DNA of 49,917 nucleotides from Agrobacterium rosae (GTDB taxonomy: Bacteria > Pseudomonadota > Alphaproteobacteria > Rhizobiales > Rhizobiaceae), in NCBI RefSeq assembly GCF_002915175.1, contig NZ_NXEJ01000013.1, positions 128,665 through 178,581 on the forward strand, written 5' to 3'. Under the pieces are notes generated by a model. That model saw nothing but the letters and a program-made list of their open reading frames with translations. It did not search any database and was not told the DNA's origin. A program made the translations under genes and the position numbers. Shown here piece after piece: positions 1-8,453 of this stretch. Each line of letters opens with the position of its first letter. Position 1 is the stretch's first letter.

Positions 1-26
1 CCCCCCCCTACGGCCATTGGCTCGCG

Positions 27-941
27 TTACCACTCCCGCCATTCTGCGGTGATATCTTCATCATCCGGGAGGCTGAAGCCTGACGCCCTTACCACCGCGT
101 CGATCAGGACGCCAAGTTCGTCGCGTTCCAGTGTTTCGATCATCCCGCTTCTGGCGTTGATCTCATTGATCGCAAGAACGATGTCCTTGACCGCCGTCTG
201 GATGGCCTGTGCATCCCGCTCGCTGGTTGCGGCCTTCACCCTGTCGAGGAACGCATTCAGCGCCGTTTCAGCCGTTGCAATATCGGTTTCGTTGAACAGC
301 TCGTCTCCCTCGGCCATGGACGCGCGCCAACGTTGCGTTGGAATATGGGCCCGCAACGCTTCGACTTTATCGATGTTGTCGGGCACGATCTTCTGCTTGG
401 GCAAGGACGCCTTCCGGCGCTTGGCCTTGAGCATGGTGCGGTCAGCATGCATCAGATAGACCGCCATCAGCCGCAAGTTCGCATCATATTTTACGATCAC
501 GACCATATTGCCAACAGCATGGGCGTGATCGAAGCGTTCGGCTGAATATTCCGGCAGCGAGCTGCTCTTTCCCTCCCGAAACGGACCCGCCCCGAGTTTC
601 TCGGCCACGACGTCGCTGCTGTCTCCAAACGTCAGACCGAATGGCAGCGCCGACATATAGGACCGTTGCACGGCTCTGATGGCATCCAGCCCGGTAAAGG
701 ACAGCCGAGAGACGATCCTCTCCTCGTCGTCCGGCAAGTGCCGTGACCGTACCTCTTCGAATTCGGCACTATATGCGGAAAGGCTTTCCACCTGCAGGCC
801 GAAGCCGCTATCGAAACCGCCGAAAAACCCAATCTCCGCATTTGTGCGGAAATCGATAGGGTCCAGCTTTTCGTGATCCGCCAGGTACGACCCGACAATC
901 GGGTCGGCGATGCTGCGGCCAAGTATATCGGAATGATTCAT
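27..941 (-). CDS. Hypothetical protein, immunity-protein-like
   Basis: A 304-residue protein without signal peptide or membrane segment. The middle part (about residues 85-165) carries LPFGLTFGDSSDVV followed by KLGAGPF and then an MVVIVKY strand, a layout I associate with immunity proteins of polymorphic-toxin systems. The C-terminal part (about 220-300) is helical with a GMIETLERDELGVLID stretch, again typical of those proteins. No toxin gene is visible in the next 5 kb, so if it is an immunity protein it is an orphan or its partner lies left of position 1. The family call is from pattern memory only. A good start is the ATG whose complement is at 939-941, preceded by AAGGAAAGGCAG-like purines. 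Confidence 0.6.
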   Translation of the reverse strand: MNHSDILGRSIADPIVGSYLADHEKLDPIDFRTNAEIGFFGGFDSGFGLQVESLSAYSAEFEEVRSRHLPDDEERIVSRLSFTGLDAIRAVQRSYMSALPFGLTFGDSSDVVAEKLGAGPFREGKSSSLPEYSAERFDHAHAVGNMVVIVKYDANLRLMAVYLMHADRTMLKAKRRKASLPKQKIVPDNIDKVEALRAHIPTQRWRASMAEGDELFNETDIATAETALNAFLDRVKAATSERDAQAIQTAVKDIVLAINEINARSGMIETLERDELGVLIDAVVRASGFSLPDDEDITAEWREW

Positions 942-1156
942 CTCTGCCTTTCCTTCACTGCATCCCTATCCGATATTGCCTTGCAATCTTTGTGACGTCG
1001 AATGAGTTTTATCTGTGCGCTCACAAAGCAGCGAGTTGCCGGAAATCTCCTAGCAGACCGTCCCAAAACCCTCCGTGAGATTCCTGATGAGAGTTTTGAG
1101 ACGGTTTGCCCGAGTTTTGCTCGATATGTTAGCCGGACTTTTGCAGCGCTGCAAAA

Positions 1157-1633
1157 TTAGGATTTCTGCGACATCTCGTGGATGAGCAGGTGCTGAACGG
1201 GTTCCCGCTGAACAAACTCGGCCTCTACGTGCTTTAGAACATGGCGTTGCCCTGCAAACGGCACCATCGTCAAAGCCGCCGCAAATGAGACCCACCGAAA
1301 CTCGCTATGCTCGTGATTGATCGTAACCGCCGCCTCGGCATCTACAAAGCCGACGAATACGGGAAACATGCTGATGGCGTCACGATCAGCCTCATAGAAC
1401 TGCTCGCATATGTCCGCTGAATAAAGGCGGTTGCAGCCTAAGCCCGTTTCCTCTTTCACCTCACGCAGAGCTGTTTCCCACGCCTTCTCGCCGTCTTCAA
1501 TGCCTCCGGCAATTTGACACCACTCGCCAACGAGGGTGTGATTCCGGCGTAGCAACAAGACTTCGGTTTCGGGTTTGGCGTTGCGGAGAAGAACAACGGA
1601 TACGCCAAAGCTACGGATTGGGATTTCTGCCAT
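1157..1633 (-). CDS. Nudix hydrolase
   Basis: The 158-residue protein has a complete Nudix box, GGIEDGEKAWETALREVKEE plus TGL, at about residues 43-65, so it should hydrolyse a nucleoside diphosphate linked to another moiety using Mg2+ or Mn2+ held by the REVKEE glutamates. The N-terminal strand (IRSFGVSVVLL) and the C-terminal EFRWVSF strand fit the family, which is usually 140-170 residues. The best guess within the superfamily is a NudB/MutT-like pyrophosphohydrolase; the substrate cannot be read from sequence. It stands alone on the minus strand, upstream of nothing obvious, and is one of two Nudix genes in the window, the other being at the end of the acc operon. The two are not close paralogues. 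Confidence 0.85.
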   Translation of the reverse strand: MAEIPIRSFGVSVVLLRNAKPETEVLLLRRNHTLVGEWCQIAGGIEDGEKAWETALREVKEETGLGCNRLYSADICEQFYEADRDAISMFPVFVGFVDAEAAVTINHEHSEFRWVSFAAALTMVPFAGQRHVLKHVEAEFVQREPVQHLLIHEMSQKS

Positions 1634-1693
1634 GGTAGTCGATCCAGCTTACAAAATGAGGTGCAGTCGCAAAATTTCCGAAACCTGCGACAC

Positions 1694-2449
1694 TTATCGC
1701 AACAAATGCGATGACAAGAAATTTGCCGCGCTCTGGTGCGCTGCGCCGGCGTTCCGAGTTCCCGATCTCAAGAAAAAGTCGTGCGTGCCGCCCTCATAAA
1801 CGTCAAGGGTAACAGGTCCGCCAAGCTGCTGCGCAGTCCGTTGCAGCTCCCGGCCAGTCGACAAGGGAAAAGTCCGGTCGGCGCTGCCCCAAATCAAATG
1901 CAGAGGCGGCAACGAGCGGACAGGCTGCGAATAGCCATTCGGGAAACCACCATCGACCAGCACCAGGGCGTCAATATCGGCTCGCCCGACCGAAGCGGCC
2001 GAAGCGATTTGCGCGCCAAGGGAGATTCCGAGAACGCCGACCTTGCCGCCGTGGCGCGGCTGCCCCTCAAGATGGGCGGCCACACCTTGAACGGCGGAAA
2101 TCCAGTCCGGCAATCGCTGCGCATAATAGGCGATGCGCGCCCGCGCGCTGCCCGCCTTAGCGATGGCGTCGCGGTCGGCCGCCGACAGAACGTGCACGAG
2201 ATAGGCATTCAAGCCCGCCGCCCGGAGCGACTGGCCGATCTCGTCATAAACGGGCGCTACAAAGCCCTTGCTGCCGCTCAAGATCACCACAGCCGGGCAG
2301 GTTGCGTTCGCGCAGCTCCCGAAGCTCTCGACCAGAACCCCGCCGCTGTCGGTCGCCATGGTGAACCGTTGTCGAGACGATTGAGCATTGGCTCCTGCTG
2401 GAAGAAAGGAAATGGCTAGGGTCGCGATAATGATATTGAATAGACGCAT
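1694..2449 (-). CDS. Secreted alpha/beta hydrolase, dienelactone hydrolase-like
   Basis: A 251-residue protein with a clear signal peptide: a short positive N-terminus, hydrophobic stretch FNIIIATLAISFLPAG and ANA-QS cleavage site near residue 22. The mature part is an alpha/beta hydrolase: nucleophile elbow GISLGA (about residue 143-148), acidic residue in ALVLVDGGF and catalytic histidine in EGGTHDFF near residue 227. Dienelactone-hydrolase relatives cleave esters or lactones; periplasmic location suggests a role on an exogenous ester, but no substrate is evident. It is not in an operon with the flanking Nudix gene (60 bp gap, same strand, could be co-transcribed). Confidence 0.75.
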   Translation of the reverse strand: MRLFNIIIATLAISFLPAGANAQSSRQRFTMATDSGGVLVESFGSCANATCPAVVILSGSKGFVAPVYDEIGQSLRAAGLNAYLVHVLSAADRDAIAKAGSARARIAYYAQRLPDWISAVQGVAAHLEGQPRHGGKVGVLGISLGAQIASAASVGRADIDALVLVDGGFPNGYSQPVRSLPPLHLIWGSADRTFPLSTGRELQRTAQQLGGPVTLDVYEGGTHDFFLRSGTRNAGAAHQSAANFLSSHLLR

Positions 2450-2946
2450 GAACCTGTCTTGTGTGCTTCCGTCGCAAAATTCCCGATTTAAATTTGAGTT
2501 CTGCGAGAGAGTTTCGCAACAGCCTATTTTTCACCGGCACCTGGCGTAGAAACTAAGAATTACACCTCGTTCTTCGAGTTGGCAATTTTCACAGCTTCGG
2601 ACCGACTGGGCCTATGCGGATTTCCGTTGTGAAAGACGGCTACTCAGCCAGTTCCTGAAGCCCGGGAACGTCTTCCGTGCCGGCCAGCCGGTGCGGTGTG
2701 GGCGCTGAGGGCTGGGGGGATCGCATCCTAACCACGGTCCTTGCCGGCAGAATGAGGCACCATCCTGTCGACGATGGGCTCGGTTGTCGAACAGTCGGTA
2801 GGGCAGACCCACCTATCGGCGAAGGAGTCGAACGGAACGGCAGGACCGCAGCCGTGACGTGGCGTGAGCTTGGTGCGGATAGCGATCGTGCCTGCAGCGC
2901 GCTGGTGTGAATTCACCGAATGGTCTCTCGGCATGTCGTGCACAAT

Positions 2947-3206
2947 CCGGTTCGGGCTGGCCACACCCATCGCGTCCTCGATGGATCTGGTGTGACCGAA
3001 GGACGCCTTCGTCTCGACCGACTTGGCCGCAACGGCCATACGCGACTTTCTTCCCCTACGAACAGGTTCGCATTCCTCGCGCGACAAGAAAGCCGCTCCC
3101 GGCCGCCCTCCACTGACGTTTCGGCCCAAGGGTGCGGCGTCGATCGCCGTCGGTCTTAACACCGTCATCGAGGACGCGATGGGCGCGGCCCGAGCAAACC
3201 GGAAAG
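2947..3206. repeat. Imperfect inverted repeat: decayed inverted copy of the DUF736 gene leader
   Basis: CATCGAGGACGCGATGGG at 3166-3183, in the leader of the DUF736 gene, is repeated perfectly in inverse orientation at 2966-2983. Similarity extends outward on both sides: 2947-2965 matches the complement of about 3184-3205 imperfectly, and 2984-2998 resembles 3150-3165. Reading the left copy on the minus strand, the similarity runs on through an ATG and a GGTGAATTCAC that corresponds to the GGCGAATTCACC coding for the N-terminus of the DUF736 protein. The simplest reading is an old inverted duplication of the DUF736 locus whose left copy (about 2700-2950, minus strand) has decayed. The rest of the 2450-3200 gap shows no convincing gene. 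Confidence 0.55.
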
Positions 3207-3215
3207 GTTACGACA

Positions 3216-3533
3216 ATGGCAGTCATCGGCGAATTCACCACCAACGGCAACAACTCCATCATAGGCAACGTGCGCACACTCACCGTCAGCATGAAGGCCC
3301 GCCTGAACCCGATCGAACGCGTCTCGCGCGACGCTCCGGATTTCCGCATCACCGCCGGCAACGGCGTCGAGGTCGGCGCCGGCTGGAAGGCGGTCTCCAA
3401 CGACGGCGAGGAATACATCTCGGTCAAGCTGGACGACCCGAGCTTCAACGCACCGATCACCGCAGCCCTTTGGCCAAGCGATAAGGACGGCGAATACGCC
3501 CTCATCTGGAACCGCCCGAAGCGGGAGGCCTGA
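3216..3533 (+). CDS. DUF736 family protein
   Basis: The 105-residue protein starts MAVIGEFTTNGNN and contains the family hallmarks: the VRTLTVSMKA strand, DAPDFRI near residue 45, EVGAGWKAVS near 55-65, YISVKLDDPSF near 70-80 and the C-terminal ALWPSDKDGEYALIW. DUF736 proteins are small beta-rich proteins found almost only on alphaproteobacterial plasmids and integrative elements beside transfer genes; their role is unknown. The ATG at 3216 is preceded by GGAAAGG. The gene ends just before a strong rho-independent terminator. Confidence 0.88.
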   Translation: MAVIGEFTTNGNNSIIGNVRTLTVSMKARLNPIERVSRDAPDFRITAGNGVEVGAGWKAVSNDGEEYISVKLDDPSFNAPITAALWPSDKDGEYALIWNRPKREA

Positions 3534-3542
3534 TCACCCCGA

Positions 3543-3572
3543 AGAGCTTCGCCGAAAGGCGGGGCTCTTTTT
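3543..3572 (+). terminator. Rho-independent terminator after the DUF736 gene
   Basis: AGAGCTTCGCC (3543-3553) and GGCGGGGCTCT (3558-3568) pair around a GAAA tetraloop, with two G-T wobbles, and are followed by a T run to 3572. The stop codon of the upstream gene is about 10 bases before the stem. Confidence 0.85.
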
Positions 3573-3689
3573 CCGTTCCCATTGACGAAGCCGGGCGCAG
3601 GCATCGAGCCTGCTTCCGGCTTTTCCGGTGCCATACGAGGAGGTGTGAGCTGCTCAGTTCGTCCAAGCGTGCCATGGCGAACCGAAGGC

Positions 3690-3796
3690 GTCCAGCACGA
3701 GCGGCGCCTCCAATTTGCTCCTGCCGCCTTTGGCGGCTTCCGCAAATCGGTTCCTCCCCTCGCCGCCTCCGGCGGTCGCGTCCCGCGATGCTGGAC
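3690..3796 (+). ncRNA. Candidate structured leader RNA, copy 1
   Basis: A stem-rich block, repeated at 5010-5115. Closing stem GTCCAGCA (3690-3697) pairs with TGCTGGAC (3789-3796). Inside, CCAATTTGC (3710-3718) pairs with GCAAATCGG (3742-3750) and encloses GCCGCC-TTT-GGCGGC (3723-3737). A second hairpin CCGCC-TCC-GGCGG lies at 3763-3775. In the second copy the closing and inner stems have different bases but still pair, which favours a folded RNA over a simple DNA repeat. It ends about 58 bases before a small gene with a good ribosome binding site, so a cis-acting leader is the likely role. The known family, if any, was not identified. Confidence 0.5.
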
Positions 3797-3853
3797 CCCT
3801 CCGCTCCGCCATGACGCGCGGCGTCGTCTTTCACAAACGTCAAGGAGACGACG

Positions 3854-4024
3854 ATGACGATTTCTCTCGAAATACAACGCGAAGAGCTTAAGGCCGAACT
3901 CAGGAACGCCTGCGATCCGGCGGAGCGTCGCCAGATCGCGTCGGAGCTGGAGATGGTGCAGGCGGAGCTTGCAACGATCGAGGCCGAACAGGACGGGCGC
4001 ATCAGCACGGAGCCTCCTTTCTAG
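3854..4024 (+). CDS. Small hypothetical protein, 56 residues
   Basis: The ATG at 3854 follows CAAGGAGACGACG, a strong Shine-Dalgarno sequence at the right distance. The product is highly charged and helical: MTISLEIQREELKAEL at the start, then an ALEM/ELAT-type heptad pattern through about residue 48, so probably a short coiled coil. It ends ISTEPPF and its stop codon lies inside a terminator hairpin. Similar small coiled-coil proteins occur beside DUF736 and WGR genes on rhizobial plasmids; no function is known. Preceded by the stem-rich leader at 3690-3796. Confidence 0.65.
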   Translation: MTISLEIQREELKAELRNACDPAERRQIASELEMVQAELATIEAEQDGRISTEPPF

Positions 4025-4031
4025 GAGGCTC
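4010..4031 (+). terminator. Terminator hairpin overlapping a stop codon
   Basis: GAGCCTCC (4010-4017) pairs with GGAGGCTC (4024-4031) around a TTTCTA loop, followed by TATTTCT. The TAG stop of the 56-residue gene (4022-4024) lies in the loop and right arm. It also separates that gene from the convergent HU gene. Confidence 0.7.
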
Positions 4032-4063
4032 TATTTCTGCGTCCCCTGTGCGGCTCTCCTGCC

Positions 4064-4342
4064 TCAGCCGTTGAGTGCGTCCTTGACCGCCTTGCCAGGC
4101 GTGAACGTCAGCTTTTTCGAAGCGGCGATCTTGATCGTTGCGCCTGTTGCCGGGTTACGGCCTTCACGTTCCGGCGTGTCCTTCAGCTTGAACTTTCCGA
4201 ACGAGGGGATCGACGTTTCCGCGCCAGCAAGCGCCGCGTCGGTGATCTGCTTGAAGACGCTCTCGACGATCGTCTTGGCCTGCGCCTTGGTCAGGCTCTG
4301 TTCGGCTGCGATCTTGTCGGCGATTTCGTTGGTCGTGGTCAT
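4064..4342 (-). CDS. HU/IHF-family DNA-binding protein
   Basis: A 92-residue protein of standard HU length. It starts MTTTNEIADKIAAEQSLTKA, the dimerisation helices, followed by the SIPSFGKFKLKD strand and the DNA-binding arm GRNPATGATIKI with the conserved Pro that intercalates into DNA. It ends SKKLTFTPGKAVKDALNG. HU dimers bend and compact DNA; a plasmid copy may tune plasmid nucleoid structure, transfer or silencing. The start with MTTTNEI is chosen over the longer frame because the family begins here and a GGCCTTTCC-complement purine tract precedes it. Confidence 0.93.
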   Translation of the reverse strand: MTTTNEIADKIAAEQSLTKAQAKTIVESVFKQITDAALAGAETSIPSFGKFKLKDTPEREGRNPATGATIKIAASKKLTFTPGKAVKDALNG

Positions 4343-4481
4343 ATCGGAAAGGCCTCTTTCTGTTTTCGGTCTTTCAGCTTTGACAATGAAGATGTGGCGA
4401 AGAAAGGGGCAGAACGGCAGGAATCCTCGCAAGGATTGCGAAAACCACAGGAAATGCAGGCGTTCGGCCGATTGAGACAGG

Positions 4482-4739
4482 CTATTGGGAGCTGCCCGCG
4501 TCCCGATAGCCGCGTCGTCTCTTCGTTCGTTCGATAAGGAAGAGTGCTGTGTCCGCATCGTCCGGATGATCGAAGGTCTCCATCATCGTCTGGCCGCCTG
4601 ATCCGATCCTGCCCCAGTTGCGGACGACCGAAGCCCCGCCAAACAGCGTCGGCTGGATCGCGATCCTGTAGTAGCGCCGCATGTTCTGCGCCGCATCAAT
4701 GCGGTGAAGATGAACCTGGCGTGTCTCCTTGTTTTCCAT
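4482..4739 (-). CDS. WGR-domain protein
   Basis: The 85-residue protein is a single WGR domain: VHLHRIDAAQNMRRYYRI, then PTLFGGASVVRNWGRIGSGG with the name-giving W-G-R, then the acidic helix DDADTALFLIERTKRRRGY. WGR domains bind nucleic-acid ends in poly(ADP-ribose) polymerases; stand-alone versions are common on rhizobial plasmids next to transfer genes, with no proven role. MENKETRQ is taken as the start, with an AAGGGGAAC tract in front. Confidence 0.88.
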   Translation of the reverse strand: MENKETRQVHLHRIDAAQNMRRYYRIAIQPTLFGGASVVRNWGRIGSGGQTMMETFDHPDDADTALFLIERTKRRRGYRDAGSSQ

Positions 4740-5009
4740 GTTCCCCTTGTCGCTGTCCCGGCAAGCGGCGTCCAACGAGTTATATGAATCGATCCGGCGT
4801 CACCGATTCATCGTCGTGATGGTTTCAGACGGGAACTGGGCGAGACGGCTTCGCCGCACGGCTCTATGCGCAGGCGCACCGAACCCGCAAGCGGTTTCGG
4901 CCATCCGGTTGCGATCCTCTCGCGGCCGCTTCTACCGGCAGACGGACGCGCCCTGCAGGCGCGGGTCTCTCTTCTCTCTGACTTTGTATTTTGCACCCGC
5001 CACTCCGGC

Positions 5010-5115
5010 GTCAAGGACGTCGTAGCACCTCCAATTTGCAGCCGCCGTCCGCGACGGCTCTTGCAAATCGGCTCCTCCACTCGCCGCCTCCGGCGGTCGC
5101 AATGCGATCCCTGAC
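5010..5115 (+). ncRNA. Candidate structured leader RNA, copy 2
   Basis: Second copy of the block at 3690-3796. The stretches CCAATTTGC (5030-5038), GCAAATCGG (5063-5071) and the hairpin CGCCGCCTCCGGCGGTCGC (5082-5100) are shared almost exactly. The closing stem is GTCAAGGA / TCCCTGAC (5010-5017, 5108-5115), and the inner stem is AGCCGCCG / CGCGACGGCT, both with bases different from copy 1 but still pairing apart from one mismatch each. The block ends 54 bases before the ATG of the next gene, the same spacing as copy 1. Confidence 0.5.
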
Positions 5116-5169
5116 CCCTCGCGTCTACGGCGCAGCCTCCTTGCGTCAGAAAGACGAAAGGAGATTGTC

Positions 5170-5496
5170 ATGACAGAGCAGAAAATCAAATACATCGATG
5201 GTGGCAGCCCGGAATACTGGCGTCAGCGGGAAGAGGGTTTTCGGTTGATTCGAGAAGCCGAGCGTGCACATGACCGCGTCACGCGCGCGCCAATGTACAT
5301 CTCAGGCGGCTATGACGATGACGGCGACGTCATCCCTGTCGAAAACCTCGGTCCATGGGATGCGATGGACGCGGCGATCAGTGCTATCGAGGCCAACGAA
5401 ACGGCCGTCGATATTCTGGTTGCCCAGCGACGAACCGAGATTGGCGACTGGCGCATCGACACGGTGATCCGTGAACTCAACGTTAGCCCCGATTAA
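5170..5496 (+). CDS. Hypothetical protein, 108 residues
   Basis: The ATG at 5170 follows GAAAGGAGATTGTC, a strong ribosome binding site. The product has an aromatic, charged N-terminus (SPEYWRQREEGFRLIREAER), an MYISGGYDDDGDVIPVENLGPWDAM middle and a helical C-terminus. No signal peptide or membrane segment, and no family I recognise. Preceded by the second structured leader and followed by a perfect hairpin, so it is probably a single-gene unit. Confidence 0.65.
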   Translation: MTEQKIKYIDGGSPEYWRQREEGFRLIREAERAHDRVTRAPMYISGGYDDDGDVIPVENLGPWDAMDAAISAIEANETAVDILVAQRRTEIGDWRIDTVIRELNVSPD

Positions 5497-5502
5497 TGTC
5501 GA

Positions 5503-5533
5503 GGACGAAAGGTGGTGGTGCCACCTTTCGTCC
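5503..5533 (+). terminator. Perfect 13-bp hairpin after the 108-residue gene
   Basis: GGACGAAAGGTGG (5503-5515) is exactly complementary to CCACCTTTCGTCC (5521-5533) with a 5-base loop. It starts 7 bases after the TAA stop. There is no T run, so it may be a weak terminator or an mRNA-stabilising hairpin. Confidence 0.6.
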
Positions 5534-5592
5534 GTATCCCTGTCTGCGAGCCTCGTCAGCCGGATCGACCGGCCGGCATGGCTAACGAAAGG

Positions 5593-5760
5593 GGGGCGGC
5601 TGCGCCGCCCCTCTCGCCGCTCACCCCATGAGGGAAGGGCAAGCCCCTCCCTCAAACACCCTCCCATGGGGAAAGGGGACGGTTCCCTCCACCCTTTCCC
5701 AAACCCCTATCCCTCTCCCGGGTGCGGCCTGCGGCCGGCTTAAAGCTCCGGGAGATCGGC
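5593..5760. other. Hairpin-rich non-coding stretch
   Basis: No gene is visible between the 108-residue gene and the membrane-protein gene. The stretch holds a perfect GGGGCGGC/GCCGCCCC hairpin (5593-5611), a GAGGGA/TCCCTC hairpin near 5630-5653 and C-rich tracts with CCCATG repeats (5623-5670) that resemble the dispersed palindromes of rhizobial plasmids. Confidence 0.4.
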
Positions 5761-5875
5761 GTCGCTCATTGGTGATTTTATGCACCGGTGATAGCCTCTC
5801 CCCCTGAATTCAGCAGCTTGTCGCAGTGTGCCGGATACAGGTCCCGTACGGCATCCGGGGACGCGCTTTCGGACG

Positions 5876-6277
5876 TCATGCGATGGACGGCTTCGCATCG
5901 CTGGCAGCGGCCCCCTCCTTCTCTTCCTCCCGCTTTCGTTTTCCGGTTGTGGACCGAATCCGGTTCAGCACCGGTGGCAGAAACGGAACATCTTCCCAGG
6001 CGACATCGCCTTCGAAGAGCATCTCTCTGTTTCTGTTGCGCCAGGCCACCTCTTCTCTCGTCACAAATGGCGGCGCGATCTCCGTGAACGCCGCCAGTGG
6101 CCCAAGCACCAGAGCGCAGAAAAGGCCAACCGTCTTCACGATCGTATCGCCGATCGCTAACAGAATGGCCATGCTGACGATCGCCCCGGCGCCGAGAAAC
6201 GGAATGGCGATGATGAACGCCACCCAGATCATCAACGGCCCCATCAACGAGTAACAGTCCTTTCTCCAATGCATCAT
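5876..6277 (-). CDS. Small membrane protein downstream of traG
   Basis: A 133-residue protein. After MMHWRKDCYS come two or three hydrophobic segments (GPLMIWVAFIIAIPFLGAGA, VSMAILLAIG, VKTVGLFCALVLGPLAAF, roughly residues 12-65), then a soluble charged tail ending KREEEKEGAAAS. It lies 20 bases after the traG stop on the same strand and is likely the last gene of the traCDG transcript. Its role is unknown; position suggests an accessory inner-membrane transfer protein. Confidence 0.6.
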   Translation of the reverse strand: MMHWRKDCYSLMGPLMIWVAFIIAIPFLGAGAIVSMAILLAIGDTIVKTVGLFCALVLGPLAAFTEIAPPFVTREEVAWRNRNREMLFEGDVAWEDVPFLPPVLNRIRSTTGKRKREEEKEGAAASDAKPSIA

Positions 6278-6297
6278 GCGCGCTTCCTTTCGTTCTG

Positions 6298-8247
6298 TCA
6301 GGGTGTGGAAGGTTCCGGCCCCTTGGCCGGCGCATCGCCTTGATGGAACCTGTTCTTGCCGACGATCCTCGTCATCTCGTCGCGGCGGAACCAGATGGCG
6401 CGGCCGCATCTGAGCGGCGCGTTGCCAGCCGTGAACACGATCTGCTCGTCGGTCCGCATGCGCATCACCTCATGCGGCAGGATCAGCCGCCGGTTCGAAA
6501 GCTGCTTCGACCGCGAGCGCGACGATCCCTTCATTCCGGTCGACCGGTTCGTCTGGTCGACCTCGATCGTCGTGTCGCCGCATCGCTTCGAGATGTAGTC
6601 GGCCGTGTCGGGATCGTTGATCGCCGCAAACGAGATCCATGACGCCGACTCGAACCATTTGCTCGTGGCGTCCCGACCGCCATAGGCCTCGCGCATCTGC
6701 CCGAGGCTCTGGAAGATCAGCGTCAGCGTGATGCCGTATTTGCGACCGGCATCGCGCGCTGTCTCGAGGATGCGCAGATAGCCGAGACGGGCCACCTCGT
6801 CGAGCAGAAACAGCGTCCTGCCCTCGACCTCGCCGTTGCGATTATAGATCGCGTTCAGGAACGCGCCGATCACGACGCGGGCAAGGCCCGGATGGGCCTC
6901 CAGCACTTTCAGGTCGAGTGCGATGAAGATGTCCGTCTCGCCCTTGGCGAGATCGTCCGTCGAGAAGCTGTCGCCGGACACCAGGGCGGCATAGTTCGGA
7001 TAGGAGAGCCAGTGCGTTTCCTTGACGGCGTTGGCATAAACGCCGGAGAACGTCTCCGGCGTCATGTTGACGAACACCGCGACATTCTCCCGGACGAAAT
7101 CGGATTCGGACTGCTCGTAAATCCGCGTCAGCCGCTCGCGCAGTTTCGGTTCAGGCTCCGAGAGATTGGCGCGCACCCGGCGCAGCGTCTGGTCCTGTTC
7201 GTCCGTATGCCCTGACAGGCACACGTCTGCGATCAACGCGGTCAGCAGCTGCATGGCGGAAGCCCGGAAGAAATCGTCGCGGGCGGAGGCGGTGCGCGCG
7301 TTGTCGGTCATGATCCAGGTCGCGACCGACACGATATCCTCCTCCTTCGTTCCGCCGAACCGCCCGATCCAGTCGAGCGCGTTGAAGCCGATGGCGGGCG
7401 TGGCGGGATCGAGCACGATCACTTTTCGGCCGGCCTTGCGCCGGTGTTCCGAGACCATCGGCGCCACCTCGCTTGACGGGTCCAGAACCACAAGCCCGCC
7501 ACCCCATTTGAGCGCCGTCGGGATCGTCACCGATGTCGTCTTGAAACCGCCGGAGCCGGCAAAGACGATGCCGTGCGACGAGCCGAACGAGCCGTCGAAG
7601 CAGAGCAGCGGGGACTTGCCGCCCGCGCCCCATGTCTCGCGCTGATCGGCGCGGAACGACATGCCCGCCACACTGTCGCGATCGACGCGATAGCGTTCTC
7701 CGATGACGATGCCGCCCGCATCGGGAAACAGTCTTCCCGCTTCGACCACGCCCATCCAGTCCGCCTCGCCATGCACGGCCCGCTTGCCGCGGACACGGCG
7801 CGGCGCCGGACTGGCAAATGCAGCGTTGCCCTTGATGACGACGCGAAGTGCGAAGACGCCGGCGAGGAATGGGCCGGCCGCACCGAGCGCTGTCGCCGGG
7901 TCCGTGTAGGCGAGGACGGACTGGTCCGTGGGGACGCTTCCGGCGATGCCGGAAAGACGAGCCGCCTCGCGGATCATCGCGATGATAATCGCCGCGACGT
8001 TTCCGCTGACGACGCCCCATCCAGCCGTCTTTATGTTGGCGGCACCGTTGGCCGCGAACAGGAACATCGTGCCGATCGCAGCCGCTGCGATGTAGGGCAG
8101 GGCGATGCCGAACCGCCCGAGCATCAGCTTCGCCTGCGCCGTCCTTCCGAACGCCGCCAGCCAGTGCTCGATCCCCGGCATCAGGATCACCGCTGCGATC
8201 ATCGTCGTGGCGGGGACGACGGCGAGGAGAATTCTATTCGCCGTCAC
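6298..8247 (-). CDS. traG: Conjugal transfer coupling protein TraG
   Basis: A 649-residue VirD4/TraG-type coupling protein, the ATPase that links the relaxosome at oriT to the mating-pair channel. Two or three N-terminal membrane segments (residues about 5-25, 45-70, 75-95) anchor it. The Walker A motif is GSGGFKTTS near residue 230 and Walker B is [12 protein letters not shown] near 478, followed by the IFQSLGQM segment typical of the family. The GTG at 8247 (MTANRILL) is preferred to the TTG two codons upstream; it overlaps the end of traD. Minus-strand order is traC, traD, traG, reading away from oriT. Confidence 0.95.
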   Translation of the reverse strand: MTANRILLAVVPATTMIAAVILMPGIEHWLAAFGRTAQAKLMLGRFGIALPYIAAAAIGTMFLFAANGAANIKTAGWGVVSGNVAAIIIAMIREAARLSGIAGSVPTDQSVLAYTDPATALGAAGPFLAGVFALRVVIKGNAAFASPAPRRVRGKRAVHGEADWMGVVEAGRLFPDAGGIVIGERYRVDRDSVAGMSFRADQRETWGAGGKSPLLCFDGSFGSSHGIVFAGSGGFKTTSVTIPTALKWGGGLVVLDPSSEVAPMVSEHRRKAGRKVIVLDPATPAIGFNALDWIGRFGGTKEEDIVSVATWIMTDNARTASARDDFFRASAMQLLTALIADVCLSGHTDEQDQTLRRVRANLSEPEPKLRERLTRIYEQSESDFVRENVAVFVNMTPETFSGVYANAVKETHWLSYPNYAALVSGDSFSTDDLAKGETDIFIALDLKVLEAHPGLARVVIGAFLNAIYNRNGEVEGRTLFLLDEVARLGYLRILETARDAGRKYGITLTLIFQSLGQMREAYGGRDATSKWFESASWISFAAINDPDTADYISKRCGDTTIEVDQTNRSTGMKGSSRSRSKQLSNRRLILPHEVMRMRTDEQIVFTAGNAPLRCGRAIWFRRDEMTRIVGKNRFHQGDAPAKGPEPSTP

Positions 8248-8449
8248 GACCAAAGGCCTCCGCCCCTATCGTGGTGAGGCGCGATCGCTCGGCATCGTCG
8301 CCCTTGATGCGGCGACCTGCATCGATCAGCATGCCGAGCAACAGTGCCCGTTTCTCGTAGCGCAGCCCGGCCTTGACGATCAGGCCACCCAGCTCGATCT
8401 TCTCGCGGGTGTCCTTCTTTCGGGCGTCGGTCGATGCGGTCCGGTGCAT
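8234..8449 (-). CDS. traD: Conjugal transfer protein TraD
   Basis: A short protein, 71 residues from the ATG at 8447-8449 ([18 protein letters not shown]), which is the usual TraD length on Ti plasmids. The core [17 protein letters not shown] and [15 protein letters not shown] is the conserved TraD/MobC-like helical domain. Longer in-frame starts exist at 8479 and 8536 but would overlap traC. It is part of the DNA-processing complex with TraA and TraC. It overlaps the traG start by 14 bases. Confidence 0.88.
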   Translation of the reverse strand: MHRTASTDARKKDTREKIELGGLIVKAGLRYEKRALLLGMLIDAGRRIKGDDAERSRLTTIGAEAFGRDGE

Positions 8450-8453
8450 CCGC

